From NCBI RefSeq assembly GCF_011378715.1, contig NZ_WTKU01000003.1, forward strand, positions 1 through 64,000: a DNA stretch of 64,000 nucleotides, written 5' to 3'. Below, piece after piece: positions 1 to 7,758 of the stretch. Source of the stretch: Psychromonas sp. SA13A (GTDB lineage: Bacteria; Pseudomonadota; Gammaproteobacteria; Enterobacterales; Psychromonadaceae). Positions within the stretch are counted from its first letter, which is position 1, and each line of letters opens with the position of its first letter. The notes under the pieces are model-generated. The model saw nothing but the letters and a program-made list of their open reading frames with translations, was not told the DNA's origin and did not search any database. A program made the translations under genes and the position numbers.

Positions 1-1038
1 TATGCTTATCGCTTTTTCTCCGGCAAGAGATGCAACAATGAAAACATATAAACAACTGACCTACGAACAACGATGCCAGATTTATGCGCTAAAGAAAATA
101 GGCATGAGTCAAAATAAAATAGCTAAACAACTGAATGTGAATCAATCAACGCTTAGTAGGGAGCTTTCTCGCAATACAGGTAAGCGAGGTTATCGAATTA
201 ACCAGGCCCAACAAGCTGCAGTTAAAAGGCGTATTGAAGCGCGTAAAGCGATTAAAATGACATCTACTCTGATTGCATTAATAAATGTAAAACTAGGTGA
301 AAAATGGAGTCCTGACCAAATCTCAGGATGGCTTAAGAAAGAGCATGGTACCAGTATTAGCGATGAAACTATTTACCAACATATTTGCTCCAATAAGCGG
401 AGTGGTGGTCAATTATTCCAATATCTGCGTCGAAAAGGCAAGGCTTACCAAGCGCGCAATAAAGATAAACAAGCTGGTCGAGGTTTTATCAAGAACCGCG
501 TCAGTATTGATGAGCGACCTAATATCGTTGATACACGTAGCCGAGTTGGTGATTGGGAAATAGATTTAGTCATTGGTAAAGGGCACAGCGGCGCATTAGT
601 GACTATTGTTGAGCGTAAAACGCGTTTTACAGTATCGACACGTATTGATGATAAGTCAGCAAAGACTGTCACTGCGGCCACACTTGCATTATTAAAACCA
701 TTTAAAAATGCAGTATTAACCATCACCGCTGATAACGGTAAAGAGTTCGCTTATCACGAAGAGTTAACCAAAAAATTAAAGTGTGCAGTCTATTTTGCAG
801 ACCCATACTGTTCATGGCAACGTGGTTTGAATGAAAATACAAATGGTTTGTTAAGACAATATTGGCCCAAATCTACCGACTTTAAAAAAGTATCGAATTC
901 ATTAGTAAAAGAGGTAATATTGAAACTCAATGACAGACCAAGAAAGAAATTAGATTACAATACGCCAGCCAAATTAATGGCTGAACATATGGCAGCTATA
1001 GCTGCTTAGTCGTTATGCACTTCAGAGTTGAATCCGCC
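1..1038 (+). mobile_element. IS30-family insertion sequence, partial (left end outside window)
   Basis: The element holds one transposase gene reading rightward. The right terminal inverted repeat appears to be the stretch ending near 1036-1038 (cgttatgcac...ttgaatccgcc), directly after the transposase stop. The left terminal repeat would lie before base 1, so the partner repeat and the target duplication cannot be checked here. The right boundary is inferred from where the disrupted neighbouring reading frame stops looking like a receptor; the exact last base is uncertain by a few positions. Confidence 0.8.
38..1009 (+). CDS. IS30-family transposase
   Basis: DDE transposase that catalyses cut-and-paste or circle-mediated transposition of the element. 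With the ATG at 38 the protein has 323 residues, the usual IS30 size. An N-terminal helix-turn-helix (about residues 5-50, containing SQNKIAKQLNVNQSTLSREL) should bind the terminal repeats. The catalytic triad appears as D176 (WEID), D232 (TADNGKE) and E266 (NENTNGLL). An upstream in-frame start at position 2 exists but would add a leader not seen in the family. The frame is intact, so the copy may be active. The stop at 1007-1009 lies just before the right terminal repeat. Confidence 0.95.
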   Translation: MKTYKQLTYEQRCQIYALKKIGMSQNKIAKQLNVNQSTLSRELSRNTGKRGYRINQAQQAAVKRRIEARKAIKMTSTLIALINVKLGEKWSPDQISGWLKKEHGTSISDETIYQHICSNKRSGGQLFQYLRRKGKAYQARNKDKQAGRGFIKNRVSIDERPNIVDTRSRVGDWEIDLVIGKGHSGALVTIVERKTRFTVSTRIDDKSAKTVTAATLALLKPFKNAVLTITADNGKEFAYHEELTKKLKCAVYFADPYCSWQRGLNENTNGLLRQYWPKSTDFKKVSNSLVKEVILKLNDRPRKKLDYNTPAKLMAEHMAAIAA

Positions 1039-1737
1039 ATCTTTAAAATGTTCGATTAAAAAGTTAATACCTCTATGGAACTTAAGCCCAGCAACATTTC
1101 TTAATGTTAATTCATCACTTGCAAACAACAGAGCATTAGCACCTCGAATATAATAACCAAATTCTTTTTTTTTTGAGGTATCAAGTTCTAAATAAAGTGG
1201 TAATGTTTTTCTTACATTCTTATCAAATAGAGTTTTTGATTTTTTAATTCTCTGGGTTCGTTCATAACTTTCTTTTACTAACTCTAAACTATGCGAAGCA
1301 GTATTATTATATGCTTTTAAAGTTTCATCTAATGAGTCAACTAATAATTTAATTGTTAATAATTCTGACGTCACTTCATCATTATTAGTTAAGGAAGTAT
1401 TTTCACTACCCTCAACCTTTGCGGAATGTAGTTCTATAAATTTAGGATCACGAAGGCTTTTAGAACCCTCTGCTAAAAGTTTTAAGCCTGTTTGTAATTG
1501 AACACTTAATACTTTCATTTCGTCAGGATCATTTGACAAGAAAGAGCGCTGTGTAGCACTAGTAACCATCTCGACACCACGACTGACAGAATTACTTGCA
1601 TCAGAAAAAGGAACAATTAAATTATTTTGAGTATCAAGCCTTTGATTTATTGTTGTTAACTCGTAGAGGCTAAGACCAACTAGCGAAACGATCAATATTA
1701 ATTGAGATACTATTGCGAACAGGAATTTCTTTTGCAT
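1006..1737 (-). pseudogene. Chemoreceptor-like sensor, truncated by the IS30 insertion
   Basis: The reading frame codes for an N-terminal membrane anchor (about residues 5-27) followed by a long helical segment of about 200 residues, the layout of the ligand-binding half of a methyl-accepting chemotaxis protein or a similar membrane sensor. No second membrane helix, HAMP or signalling domain follows. The final nine or so residues (GFNSEVHND) are read from the terminal repeat of the IS30 element, and the stop codon at 1006-1008 lies inside the element and overlaps the transposase stop. The native 3' part would be on the far side of the insertion, outside the window. Family assignment is by architecture only and is not certain. 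Confidence 0.65.
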
Positions 1738-1820
1738 TATTTTCTATCTCTTTTATTGATTAGATCGAATTTAGTAGAGCACAATACATGTGCTCTATTT
1801 GGCCTATATTTATTACCTAT

Positions 1821-2366
1821 TTATTGAAGTGAGTCTTTCATAAGTTGAAGGTGATGAAGTACTTCTTGTAACTCTTCTTTTATAAGAGTCAAATGTTCTT
1901 CATTCTTATCTTTTTCCCACATTTGAATAGCTATAATTGCAGTTGCTGGATGTACAACAGCACCTTTAGGGTTATGGAAATCTTCTACATCTTCATCATC
2001 AATATCAAAGTCAGTTTTGTATTTGCCTTCAGTAAATATACCGTTATCATGCCACTGCTCTTCAATACTCTCTAAAGACAAAGTCTGCATAGAATCTGCA
2101 TTATCAATAATTGCCTGCATCATCTTTTGGCTTTGCGGATACTTTTCTTGGTAGGCTTTACTGAATTCAACGCCGATTGCAATTAATTTCTTATTATCAG
2201 CAATCATGGTTGGTACATCAACATCACCAGATACTACCGATTGAATAATGGACTCCGTAATTTTTTTATAATCAGTAATTTGTGCATCTAAGTTTGCTGC
2301 TGACAGATTAAAACTTAAGCACGTAAAAAATATGATTGGTACTATTCTAGATAGCGATTTAAACAT
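1821..2366 (-). CDS. Exported protein of unknown function
   Basis: The 181-residue product starts with a clear Sec signal peptide (hydrophobic stretch near residues 7-22, likely cleaved after SAA around residue 24). The mature part is charged and mostly helical, with an acidic DIDDEDVED cluster near residue 125. It ends in a Glu/Leu/His-rich helix. I do not recognise the family. It lies 83 bp upstream, on the same strand, of the truncated sensor gene, so the two may have been co-transcribed and a periplasmic partner of that sensor is conceivable, but this is inference. A periplasmic location is likely. Confidence 0.7.
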   Translation of the reverse strand: MFKSLSRIVPIIFFTCLSFNLSAANLDAQITDYKKITESIIQSVVSGDVDVPTMIADNKKLIAIGVEFSKAYQEKYPQSQKMMQAIIDNADSMQTLSLESIEEQWHDNGIFTEGKYKTDFDIDDEDVEDFHNPKGAVVHPATAIIAIQMWEKDKNEEHLTLIKEELQEVLHHLQLMKDSLQ

Positions 2367-2388
2367 TATGTTCTCCAGTTATTTTTTT

Positions 2389-2424
2389 ATAAAATTACTT
2401 ATAAAATTACTTATAAAATTCATT
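2389..2424. repeat. 12-bp tandem repeat, three copies
   Basis: The unit ataaaattactt is present twice exactly (2389-2400, 2401-2412), and a third copy differs at three bases (2413-2424). It lies about 20 bp upstream of the exported-protein start on the minus strand, so it probably falls in that gene's leader or promoter. Confidence 0.85.
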
Positions 2425-2712
2425 ATTTTATGTCGAGTGATAGTGATTAGTATTTGAAAGAAAAGAATTAAATACTACTACTAAAGTAATATAGACCAAA
2501 ATAAAGATAGCTAATTCTTAAAGTTATCCATAATAAGACACAAATTTAATTTTATTGAACAAAAAACTGAAGAGGTAGGCAAAAGTGGACAGTCGGGTAT
2601 AAAATCGAGGACAGCCATTAACTTTGAGTATTATTCAGCCCCAAACTATCTTTTAATGTTGTAGTTTTAAATGCGCTCTAAAAAAGATAATTGTGCAGAT
2701 TTCAGGACGGGA

Positions 2713-2767
2713 ACAGGCTATATAGTCGAATTATTTACAGGATCACAATTACGATTATATAGCCTGT
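2713..2767. terminator. Long inverted repeat downstream of zapG
   Basis: Arms at 2713-2728 (acaggctatatagtcg) and 2752-2767 (cgattatatagcctgt) are complementary at 15 of 16 positions, with a 23-base loop. It begins 13 bp after the zapG stop on the minus strand. There is no strong T run, so it could be a transcript-end hairpin, a processing site, or a small mobile palindrome. The rest of 2425-2780 shows no convincing gene. Confidence 0.5.
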
Positions 2768-2780
2768 ATTCTTATGAGTT

Positions 2781-3386
2781 TTATTTTGTTTCTTCTTTTT
2801 TTACTTCAGTTGCAGTGGGTTCAGCTTCTTCTGATTTAACTTCAGTTACGGTTACTTCATCTTCTTCTGTTTTAACTTCGGTTACAGTTACTTCATCTTC
2901 TTCTGTTTTAACTTCATTTACAGTTACTTCATCTTCTTCTAATTTAACTTCAGCTTCTTCTGTTTTAACTCCATTTACAGTTGCTTCATCTTCTTCCGGT
3001 TTAACTTCAGTTACCGTTGTTTCAACTTCTTCCGATTCACTACTTTCTGGCGTGACCACTTTTTCTTGATCAGTGTCCTCTGATGTTTTTAATAACGGAA
3101 AGTGAGTTGTTGCGGTGTCACCTAATAATGACTCTGATTGGCCTGCCATATGATTGTAAAGGGCTTGGTAGCTATTCGCTACTTGTCCCATTAGTTCTGC
3201 ACTCTCATTAAAGTGATCATTTACTTGTGCTTTGTATTTTTCTAATTCTATTTTGTTTTTATCAAGCTCTTTTTGTTGTTCAGAAGCTTTGCTTTTCCCA
3301 AGTGTTATATGATAAATAACAAAGCCAATAAGACCACCGGCAAGAAGCGAGAAGATAAGAGGTAACAATTCATTAGATTCGTTCAT
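2781..3386 (-). CDS. zapG: ZapG (YhcB/DUF1043) cell-division/envelope protein with an acidic repeat tail
   Basis: ZapG is an inner-membrane protein tied to Z-ring and envelope assembly. One N-terminal membrane helix (about residues 8-27) is followed by a coiled coil (about 33-65) and the family's recognisable block near SAELMGQVANSYQALYNHMA (about 62-82) and SESLLGD. Beyond residue about 110 the protein departs from the family. It becomes a Glu/Val/Thr-rich tail of about 90 residues built on a 12-residue unit like EDEVTVTEVKTE, encoded by matching 36-bp DNA repeats. Enterobacterial homologues are about 130 residues, so the tail explains the extra length (201). The tail is likely disordered and strongly negative. 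Confidence 0.85.
   Translation of the reverse strand: MNESNELLPLIFSLLAGGLIGFVIYHITLGKSKASEQQKELDKNKIELEKYKAQVNDHFNESAELMGQVANSYQALYNHMAGQSESLLGDTATTHFPLLKTSEDTDQEKVVTPESSESEEVETTVTEVKPEEDEATVNGVKTEEAEVKLEEDEVTVNEVKTEEDEVTVTEVKTEEDEVTVTEVKSEEAEPTATEVKKEETK
2815..3010. repeat. Intragenic 36-bp (and shorter) tandem repeats in the zapG tail
   Basis: Degenerate units such as ttctgttttaacttcggtta and cagttacttcatcttc recur at 36-bp spacing, with shorter deletions between copies. All keep the reading frame. They create the repeated acidic peptide and a long serine-rich frame on the opposite strand that is not a gene. Confidence 0.85.
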
Positions 3387-3741
3387 ATTTATTTTCCTAT
3401 ATTGAGATTGTTTTAGATTGTAAGCATCAAGGCTATTTAATGATGAAAGTTATGCTGTAATTGTTTCATAGTTGATTAACTATACTATAAATAGCTTCCA
3501 TACAAGGTGATCAAAATGTATTAACTTTGACCAATAAATCAGTTTTTGTCTAAAACTTTTTACTCTTGGGGTTTTAAAAAATAGGTGTGGTTCGTTAGAT
3601 GCCTACCAAATTTCATGTATTCAGTAATTTTTAAACTAAATGGAGCTTAGTAAGTGAAAGTAAGTTTGTTATTTATCAATATCTTGCTGTAAAATGTAAT
3701 TTAATTACAGTTTGGTTTTTATTAATAAATACAGGATAGTC
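3387..3741. other. Intergenic region between zapG and the microprotein gene
   Basis: AT-rich divergent spacer. It must hold promoters for zapG (minus) and for the small plus-strand gene, but I see no clear paired promoter boxes, RNA gene or repeat in it. Confidence 0.4.
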
Positions 3742-3888
3742 ATGCGTACATGTGAATTTTGCAAAAAAGAACTCCCCCTTATGAAAACTCGCCGAACTTG
3801 GAAAGAGAAATATTTAAGCCATAGAAATGAATCTAAATATCAATGTGTTCACTGCAATAAAATAACATTTATAAAAACAATCTTGTAG
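3742..3888 (+). CDS. 48-residue zinc-ribbon microprotein
   Basis: The short frame begins MRTCEFCKKE and ends in ITFIKTIL. It contains two CxxC pairs, C4/C7 and C35/C38, spaced like a treble-clef or zinc-ribbon knuckle, with a basic stretch (KTRRTWKEKY) between them. Such small proteins bind one zinc and often contact nucleic acid or a partner protein, but function cannot be named from sequence. Support for it being real: both cysteine pairs, an upstream purine-rich stretch (acagga, about 8 bp before the ATG), and an intrinsic terminator about 45 bp after the stop. Confidence 0.6.
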   Translation: MRTCEFCKKELPLMKTRRTWKEKYLSHRNESKYQCVHCNKITFIKTIL

Positions 3889-3931
3889 ATTTGGAGATTT
3901 CCGTACTTTGTAGCTAAAAGTAGCGAAGATT

Positions 3932-3960
3932 AAAGAGGCAGTGCTCACTGCCTCTTTTAA
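3932..3960 (+). terminator. Intrinsic terminator after the microprotein gene
   Basis: A near-perfect hairpin, aaagaggcag / ctgcctcttt with a very short loop (3941-3950 centre), followed by tttt. It can act in both directions, also serving the convergent hsp20 gene. Confidence 0.85.
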
Positions 3961-4011
3961 ATATATTAACGTTCACTCGATGTGTTTATAGTTTACATAA
4001 ATACATGCTAT

Positions 4012-4503
4012 TTAAGCGACTTTATCTTTACTGTTATCATTAATTACCTTTTCTTCTTTATGGTGTGTTAATGATTTATTCATTTGATTAATGGATATCT
4101 TCTTCGGCTTCATGGTTTCTGGAATCTCTTTGACTAAGTTTATATTCAATAAACCATTGGAGAGATCTGCACCTGTCACTTCAACATAATCTGCTAAGTT
4201 GAATTTACGTTCGAACGCTTGATTTGGAATGCCTTGGTGCAAGTATTTACGGTCATTATCAGTGTTTTGCCTATTACCAGAAACACTTAAGACTCCTTTT
4301 TCAACTTGAATATCCAGTTCCTCTTGTGTAAATCCTGGTACCGTAAGTGAAATGGTGTATTTATTTTCACCGAGTATTTCGATGTTGTAAGGAGGGTAAC
4401 CAGTTGCTTTTGTTTCTGAAGTTAATGCATTATCAATCAATGATGCTAAACGGTCAAAGCCAACGCTGTTACGATAAAGGGGAGTTAAATCAATTGTATT
4501 CAT
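4012..4503 (-). CDS. ibpA: Small heat-shock protein (IbpA/Hsp20)
   Basis: ATP-independent holdase that binds unfolding proteins in the cytoplasm and passes them to DnaK/ClpB. The 163-residue protein has the short N-terminal arm (MNTIDLTPLYRNSVGFDRL, the IbpA signature) and an alpha-crystallin domain at about residues 35-130. The conserved region includes YNIEILGENKYTISLTVPGF and the late A-x-x-x-x-GLL-type motif (ADLSNGLLNINL). A charged C-terminal extension follows; the IxI-type anchor is probably KISINQ. The gene stands alone. A ROSE-like leader precedes it, fitting heat induction at translation. Confidence 0.95.
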   Translation of the reverse strand: MNTIDLTPLYRNSVGFDRLASLIDNALTSETKATGYPPYNIEILGENKYTISLTVPGFTQEELDIQVEKGVLSVSGNRQNTDNDRKYLHQGIPNQAFERKFNLADYVEVTGADLSNGLLNINLVKEIPETMKPKKISINQMNKSLTHHKEEKVINDNSKDKVA

Positions 4504-4560
4504 AATAAGTTCTCCTTAGAGTAAATAACCTCAGTTCTGGATAAGCAAAGCGATACAACA
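4504..4560 (-). promoter_or_regulatory. Probable ROSE-type RNA thermometer in the ibpA leader
   Basis: In the minus-strand leader the Shine-Dalgarno UAAGGAG (complement of 4512-4518) can pair with UUGCUUA (complement of 4542-4548). The paired strand is U-U-G-C-U with one unpaired G opposite AGGA, the hallmark of ROSE elements known upstream of bacterial sHSP genes. The loop is about 23 nt. Pairing would hide the ribosome site 9 nt from the ATG at low temperature. A GC-rich palindrome (ccgcgg, 4571-4576) could form an upstream hairpin. A sigma-32 promoter was not clearly found. Confidence 0.6.
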
Positions 4561-4928
4561 CCGTTATTTCCGCGGATTTCTTCGTTAAACACTCTATCAA
4601 TAACCAGTTATTGCTTCAATAATTAGCCTTGAACTGTCAACTGCGCAAAACTAGCGGCACTGTATAGCCAAAAAATATAGCCTTATGATTTTAAATATAA
4701 TTCCACTTTTATTAACCAGATTTGAGGTTAAACAAAATAAAACAATAAGCGATGCGGTGTTTTTAACGTGTCATCGCATTACATTTATATATTTAGGGAC
4801 ACTAAAAATTGTTTTCAATAGTAGGAGTGTAATTTTTTTAAAATTATTTTTACCCTCTAAAGCGCTTTATTTCTAAAATGATCCTAGCATATTAATCGTT
4901 AATCGACGATTAACTATATAGAGGCTTT
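4561..4928. other. ibpA / arsR divergent intergenic region
   Basis: AT-rich spacer with the ibpA promoter on the left and the arsR operator on the right. A 63-codon open frame at 4685-4876 lacks any coding character or ribosome site and is not called. A TTGACA-like hexamer occurs on the minus strand near 4638 but has no convincing -10 partner. Confidence 0.4.
4899..4913. promoter_or_regulatory. Perfect palindrome upstream of arsR, probable ArsR operator
   Basis: The 15-mer ttaatcg-a-cgattaa is a perfect inverted repeat with a one-base centre. It is preceded immediately by another ttaatcg (4892-4898), forming a direct repeat. It lies 16 bp before the arsR ATG and overlaps a plausible -10 region (tatata, 4915-4920). 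Its place fits autoregulation by ArsR. Confidence 0.6.
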
Positions 4929-5270
4929 ATGAATACAAAATGTATCGTTGTAGATAAACAACTTTTACAGGCTAATGAGCTGCAGTTAGCTAATGAACAA
5001 CAACTGGCTGCTCAAGCAAAAGCACTTGCACATCCTGCACGGTTGCGAATACTGAGTATTTTGGTTGCGCTTGAGAAGTCAGGAGGATGCTTAAATAGCG
5101 ACTTAGTGTCTGAACTTGGTCTGGCGCAATCAACGGTATCAGAACATTTGCGGATTCTAAAAAAAGCCGAATTTATTACTGCGGAGGCGATGCCACCAAA
5201 AATGTGTTACCGCATTAATAAAAAACAATTCGAGCTTTTTTCAACTCTATTTGCTGAGCTATATAGATAA
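4929..5270 (+). CDS. arsR: ArsR-family arsenite-responsive repressor
   Basis: Winged-helix repressor of 113 residues, expected to release DNA when trivalent arsenic binds cysteines. The ArsR fold is clear: ALAHPARLRILSIL (residues 33-46) and the recognition helix in LAQSTVSEHLRILKKA (65-80). The classical ELCVCDL metal site of E. coli-type ArsR is missing. Instead cysteines sit at 5, 54 and 93 (GGCLNSDL, KMCYRI), which suggests a different thiolate site built from separate parts of the chain. It is followed 98 bp later by acr3 on the same strand, supporting the arsenic role. Confidence 0.9.
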   Translation: MNTKCIVVDKQLLQANELQLANEQQLAAQAKALAHPARLRILSILVALEKSGGCLNSDLVSELGLAQSTVSEHLRILKKAEFITAEAMPPKMCYRINKKQFELFSTLFAELYR

Positions 5271-5308
5271 GGTAAGTATAGATAAAGTAAGAATAGATAA
5301 ACTAAGGC
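5264..5308. repeat. 15-bp tandem repeat at the arsR 3' end
   Basis: Three imperfect copies of tagataaggtaagta (5264, 5279, 5294) begin at the arsR stop codon and run into the arsR-acr3 spacer. Confidence 0.75.
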
Positions 5309-5368
5309 GGATAGTTGTGAAAAATTTTAAACCAAGTTTGAGCAATTACTTTTAACAAGGGCATCACC

Positions 5369-6421
5369 ATGAATAAGAATATAAGCATCGATACTCCGAT
5401 TGCAAAACTGAGCTTTTTAGATCGATTTTTAACACTATGGATATTTGTTGCCATGGCAATTGGTGTTGCTATCGGTTTTTTATTCCCGCAGATAGCGACA
5501 TTAAACGAAGAAATGTCCGTTGGTAGCACTAATATTCCATTAGCGATCGGGCTCATTTTAATGATGTACCCGCCACTGGCAAAGGTAAATTATCGGCTGT
5601 TAGGTAAGGTTACAAAAGACAAACAAGCGATTACTTTATCATTAATAATGAACTGGTTAGTCGGACCTATTTTAATGTTTGCCTTAGCATTGACCTTTTT
5701 GGGCGATCACCCGGGGTACATGGTCGGTATTATCTTAATCGGTATTGCACGTTGTATTGCCATGGTCTTGGTGTGGAATGATATCGGCGGCGGAAATAAA
5801 GAGTATGGTGCCGCATTAGTTGCATTAAATAGTGTATTTCAAATTGTGACGTATAGCTTTATGGCATGGTTATTCATTACGGTGTTACCTCCTGTGTTTG
5901 GTTACACCGGTATGATGGTTGATATATCGATGTTGGATATTGCCCATAGCGTATTCATTTATCTTGGTGTGCCTTTTTTAGCTGGGTTTCTTGGCCGAGA
6001 GATATTAGTAAAAGTGAAAGGGGAAGATTGGTACAACAATACGTACATTCCTCGTATTTCGCCTATTACTCTGATTGCTTTGCTGTGTACGATCGTGCTG
6101 ATGTTTAGTTTAAAAGGTGAAATGATTATTGAGTTACCGTTAGATGTATTGCGCATTGCTATCCCGTTAACTATCTATTTTGTCTTGATGTTTTTTATTA
6201 GCTTTTTTATTGGTAAAAAGATGGGGATTGAATACGATAAAAATGCCTCTATCGCTTATACCGCAACGGGTAATAACTTTGAATTGGCGATTGCTGTCTC
6301 GATTGCTGTATTTGGGATCAGTTCTGATCAAGCTTTTGCAGGTGTCATTGGCCCTTTAATTGAAGTGCCCGTATTAATTGCATTGGTTAATGTGGCATTA
6401 CGAATGAAAAAGAATTATTAA
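5369..6421 (+). CDS. acr3: Arsenite efflux permease ACR3
   Basis: Inner-membrane carrier that exports arsenite (and sometimes antimonite) using the proton gradient. The 350-residue protein has about ten membrane helices typical of the BART-superfamily ACR3 group. The essential cysteine of the family is seen as C129 in [13 protein letters not shown], and the second signature region is [14 protein letters not shown] near residue 305. It pairs with arsR directly upstream. No arsenate reductase (arsC) lies next to it, so either only arsenite is handled here or a reductase is elsewhere. Confidence 0.95.
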   Translation: MNKNISIDTPIAKLSFLDRFLTLWIFVAMAIGVAIGFLFPQIATLNEEMSVGSTNIPLAIGLILMMYPPLAKVNYRLLGKVTKDKQAITLSLIMNWLVGPILMFALALTFLGDHPGYMVGIILIGIARCIAMVLVWNDIGGGNKEYGAALVALNSVFQIVTYSFMAWLFITVLPPVFGYTGMMVDISMLDIAHSVFIYLGVPFLAGFLGREILVKVKGEDWYNNTYIPRISPITLIALLCTIVLMFSLKGEMIIELPLDVLRIAIPLTIYFVLMFFISFFIGKKMGIEYDKNASIAYTATGNNFELAIAVSIAVFGISSDQAFAGVIGPLIEVPVLIALVNVALRMKKNY

Positions 6422-6476
6422 TAAAAAGAATTATTAATAAAAAGAATTACTAATAAAAAGCATTATTAATAAAAAA
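6413..6476. repeat. 16-bp tandem repeat over the acr3 stop codon, four copies
   Basis: The unit aattattaataaaaag is repeated at 6413, 6429, 6445 and 6461 with one or two changes in the last two copies. The acr3 stop (6419-6421) is inside the first copy, so the array arose from the end of the gene. Confidence 0.9.
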
Positions 6477-6528
6477 TAACGCTAACTAACTGCTCGACTG
6501 GCACGAGCTTTAACCAATATTCTAATAG

Positions 6529-6583
6529 AAACTATCTTTTAGTGACCTCGTGCTAAGTGCTAAGTGCTAAGGGATAGTTTTTT
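6529..6583 (+). terminator. Intrinsic terminator downstream of acr3
   Basis: Arms 6529-6542 (aaactatcttttag) and 6567-6580 (ctaagggatagttt) pair over 14 bp with two G-U wobbles, followed by a T run to 6583. The loop contains three direct copies of gtgctaa. The remaining intergenic sequence to 6735 shows nothing recognisable. Confidence 0.75.
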
Positions 6584-6735
6584 CTCAAAAAATATCAATA
6601 ACCTACTGATGCACCTTATCGAAAGCCAATCAAGCGAAATAGGGGGCAAGCGTTCATCACATTTATCGAAGATGCTTAATAATGGCTAGCCATTAAAATC
6701 AATTACGACTTGGCTTTTAAATATGGAGTTAGCGT

Positions 6736-7635
6736 TTAAAAATACTCTTTTTTATCCTGGTAAGCTTGTTTAATGTGTGCAATAAGTAGCCTTAGTTTTT
6801 CAGGTAAGTGCTTAGTGAAAGGGTAGATGGCATAAACGCCGAGTTGTCTGGGAGTAAAATCAGGCAAAATTTTAATCAATGTGCCTTTTTGTAAATCTTC
6901 ATAAACACTACAACGGGGCACATAAACAATACCAAACCCAGCTAAGGCTGCTTTACGTAAGGCTTGTGCATTGTTGGTCGCTAAGCTGCCGCTAATTCGA
7001 ACCGTTTCTTCAATACCTTCTTTTGTGAATCGCCAATCAAATGAACCTTGAGCTTGATAGGTATAAGCAAGGCAATTGTGTTTTTTGAGCGCATCAATGG
7101 TAGTGACTTCACCATATTTATCTGTGTAGCTTGGCGAACAGCATAGTACCCAGTTAGATTTGATTAATGGCTTGGCGATTAAACTTGAGTCTTCCAACTT
7201 ACCAGTTCGAACGGCTAGGTCTAAACCTTCTTCAACGAGGTTAACGAAGTTATTTTCAAGGCGCATATCCACGCTGATGTTAGGGTATTTCTGACAAAAA
7301 TCAGCAATAGCTTCGGAGAGCAGTAGTTCTCCTGAAATAGTGGGGACAGATATTTTTATATGCCCGTTTAAACCTTGGCTAAAAGCTGAAACAGAAGCAA
7401 TGGCATCACTGACTTGGCCCTCTATACTTTTAGCGTGAATATAAAGATTTTCCCCCGCTTCGGTTAAGCTTAAGCGACGCGTAGTACGGTGAATAAGCTG
7501 CACTCCCAGAGAACGCTCTAATTTAGTAATTCTTTTACTTAAGGCGGGGGTTGATAAGTCTGCTTGCAGTGCTGCTTTACTGAATGATCCGGTATCTGCA
7601 ACATAGGCAAAAAGTGTTAAATCTGCTGAATTCAA
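6736..7635 (-). CDS. LysR-family regulator, divergent from lldD
   Basis: LysR-type transcription factor of 299 residues. The N-terminal winged helix (DLTLFAYVADTGSFSKAALQADLS, about residues 4-30) is followed by a substrate-binding domain from about residue 90. The start codon appears to be TTG at 7635: no ATG lies near the expected family start and no strong ribosome site is visible, so expression may be low. It is divergent from the lactate dehydrogenase gene with a 123-bp shared promoter region, the usual arrangement for a LysR protein controlling its neighbour. The ligand is unknown; lactate or a related hydroxy acid is a guess. Confidence 0.85.
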   Translation of the reverse strand: MNSADLTLFAYVADTGSFSKAALQADLSTPALSKRITKLERSLGVQLIHRTTRRLSLTEAGENLYIHAKSIEGQVSDAIASVSAFSQGLNGHIKISVPTISGELLLSEAIADFCQKYPNISVDMRLENNFVNLVEEGLDLAVRTGKLEDSSLIAKPLIKSNWVLCCSPSYTDKYGEVTTIDALKKHNCLAYTYQAQGSFDWRFTKEGIEETVRISGSLATNNAQALRKAALAGFGIVYVPRCSVYEDLQKGTLIKILPDFTPRQLGVYAIYPFTKHLPEKLRLLIAHIKQAYQDKKEYF

Positions 7636-7758
7636 TTTATTAGGCCGTTTTAGGAAAGAGTTTATTATTTTATGTTGTATTTATTAGAAATCAATCAAGG
7701 ACTATAGTGGGTCACAAGATCCTATTCACAAAAAATTAAAAAGATAAGGAAGATCGTA

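Noticed and set aside
2580-2625. Possible insertion-sequence remnant (gtggacagtcggg...aggacagcc)
   Set aside because: Short, no matching partner end or transposase fragment nearby; not enough to call.
2671-3069. Serine/threonine-rich plus-strand frame
   Set aside because: It is the opposite strand of the zapG acidic repeat tail, and its composition is explained by that repeat.
4561-4680. Sigma-32 promoter for ibpA
   Set aside because: Only weak matches (a TTGAAG without a proper CCCCAT-type -10) were visible, so it was not listed.
4685-4876. 63-codon frame between ibpA and arsR
   Set aside because: No ribosome site or recognisable domain; lies in a promoter-like AT-rich spacer.
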